Origin: CAADGY01 sp035714225
Lineage (GTDB): Bacteria > Acidobacteriota > Terriglobia > Bryobacterales > Bryobacteraceae
Length of the DNA: 5,564 nt
Assembly: GCA_035714225.1 (NCBI GenBank)
Contig: DASTMK010000006.1
Coordinates: 1-5,564 of the forward strand
Reading direction: 5' to 3'
Both the position numbers and the translations under genes were made by a program. This document shows, in pieces, positions 5,069-5,564 of this stretch (positions are counted from its first letter, which is position 1; every line of letters starts with the position of its first letter). The notes under the pieces are model-generated. The model saw only the letters and a program-made list of their open reading frames with translations, did not search any database and had not been told where the DNA came from.

Positions 5069-5564
5069 TCATTTGCGGGCCAGCCACGCGATAAAGAGGC
5101 CGTCCGGCGCCACATCTTCCCAGTAGGAGATGTAGCGGCTGGAGACCTCGCGGCAATGGCGGCGTAGAAGCCGTTTGAGCTCACGGCGCTTAAACCACTT
5201 TTCCCATTCCGGCGTCTGGAGCCGCCCCCAGTGTCTGGCGTTTTTGTCGATGATGATCAGCGGTCCGGAAGGCCGGACCACACGGCACATCTCGGACACC
5301 GCCAGTTCGATATCGACGGCGTGCTCGAGCGACTCCGTTGCGTAGGCTGCGTCGAAGCAGCCTGTTTCGAAAGGCAGCGCCGTCATCGACCCCGCCGTGC
5401 GATGGATGCCCTGCGGCACAAACCGGAGCATGGCTTCCGCCAGATCGAACGCTACCACTACGGCCCCGGGATTCCGGTCCTTCAGCACACGGGCAAATCT
5501 TCCCTTGCCGCAGCCGACGTCGAGGACACGTTTCCCCTGAAGATCGCCGAACTGCTCGACAATC
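5069..5564 (-). CDS. Class I SAM-dependent methyltransferase, 5' end missing (runs off the right edge)
   Basis: The frame stays open to the window edge, so the start lies outside; the GTG at 5488 is internal because motif I sits upstream of it. From the edge the protein reads IVEQFGDLQGKR and then motif I, VLDVGCGKGRFARVL (5525-5481). Next come AFDLAEAML (strand 2 acidic residue contacting the SAM ribose), TALPFETGCFDAAYATESLEH (an LPF-x-x-x-x-FD motif IV of the Methyltransf_11/UbiE-like group) and CRVVRPSGPLIIIDKN (motif VI with the usual helix-Gly-strand). The C-terminus is basic and aromatic (EWEKWFKRRELKRLLRR). At least 164 residues are present. The acceptor cannot be told; small molecules such as quinones, or sugars and lipids, are typical of the group. 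It converges on the isomerase gene, with two bases between the stop codons and no terminator in the gap. Confidence 0.85.
   Translation of the reverse strand, partial: IVEQFGDLQGKRVLDVGCGKGRFARVLKDRNPGAVVVAFDLAEAMLRFVPQGIHRTAGSMTALPFETGCFDAAYATESLEHAVDIELAVSEMCRVVRPSGPLIIIDKNARHWGRLQTPEWEKWFKRRELKRLLRRHCREVSSRYISYWEDVAPDGLFIAWLARK

Noticed and set aside
5262..5279. Perfect 7-bp hairpin GGTCCGG-AAGG-CCGGACC, considered as a terminator
   Set aside because: It lies within the conserved VVRPSGP segment of the methyltransferase, has no T-run, and is on the wrong side of the stop codons to end either transcript.
5069..5488. Starting the right-hand methyltransferase at the GTG at 5488
   Set aside because: SAM motif I (DVGCGKG) lies upstream of that codon in the same open frame, so the gene continues past the window edge.

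Overview
The window looks like chromosomal DNA from a GC-rich, free-living bacterium. The style of the proteins (an N-terminally short QueF, a degenerate JAMM/MPN-like protein with a C-terminal membrane anchor, a stand-alone LOR/SDH-domain protein) suggests Acidobacteriota, perhaps the Solibacter/Bryobacterales side. This is an inference from protein character only; no rRNA or other marker gene is present. No tRNA, CRISPR, insertion sequence or phage gene was seen.

Left half, minus strand (about 3267 down to 1): a tightly packed gene string. It begins with a previously uncalled 29-codon, arginine-rich leader ORF (3267-3178) that has a strong GGAGG ribosome site. The leader overlaps by ATGA the start of a TIGR00300/LOR-SDH protein (probable ornithine cyclodeaminase, 3181-1946). 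That gene overlaps by ATGA with queF (1949-1545), the preQ0 reductase of queuosine synthesis. queF overlaps by 11 bases a coiled-coil plus SAM-methyltransferase protein of the polysaccharide-associated kind (1555-134). After a 43-base gap comes the first 30 codons of a short-chain dehydrogenase/reductase that runs off the left edge. The overlaps imply one transcript with translational coupling, although the genes belong to different pathways.

Right half, plus strand: a divergent gene (3299-4102) encodes a JAMM/MPN-like domain in which the two metal-binding histidines are replaced by Arg and Gly, followed by one membrane helix. It is followed by an exported parvulin-type peptidyl-prolyl isomerase of the SurA/PrsA kind (4167-5066). 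A second SAM methyltransferase, minus strand and open at the right edge (5564-5069), converges on it with only two bases between the stop codons.

The points most worth a second look are the Arg-rich leader ORF in front of a predicted arginine/ornithine-metabolism gene, and the degenerate JAMM motif, whose codons form a perfect 9-bp inverted repeat.
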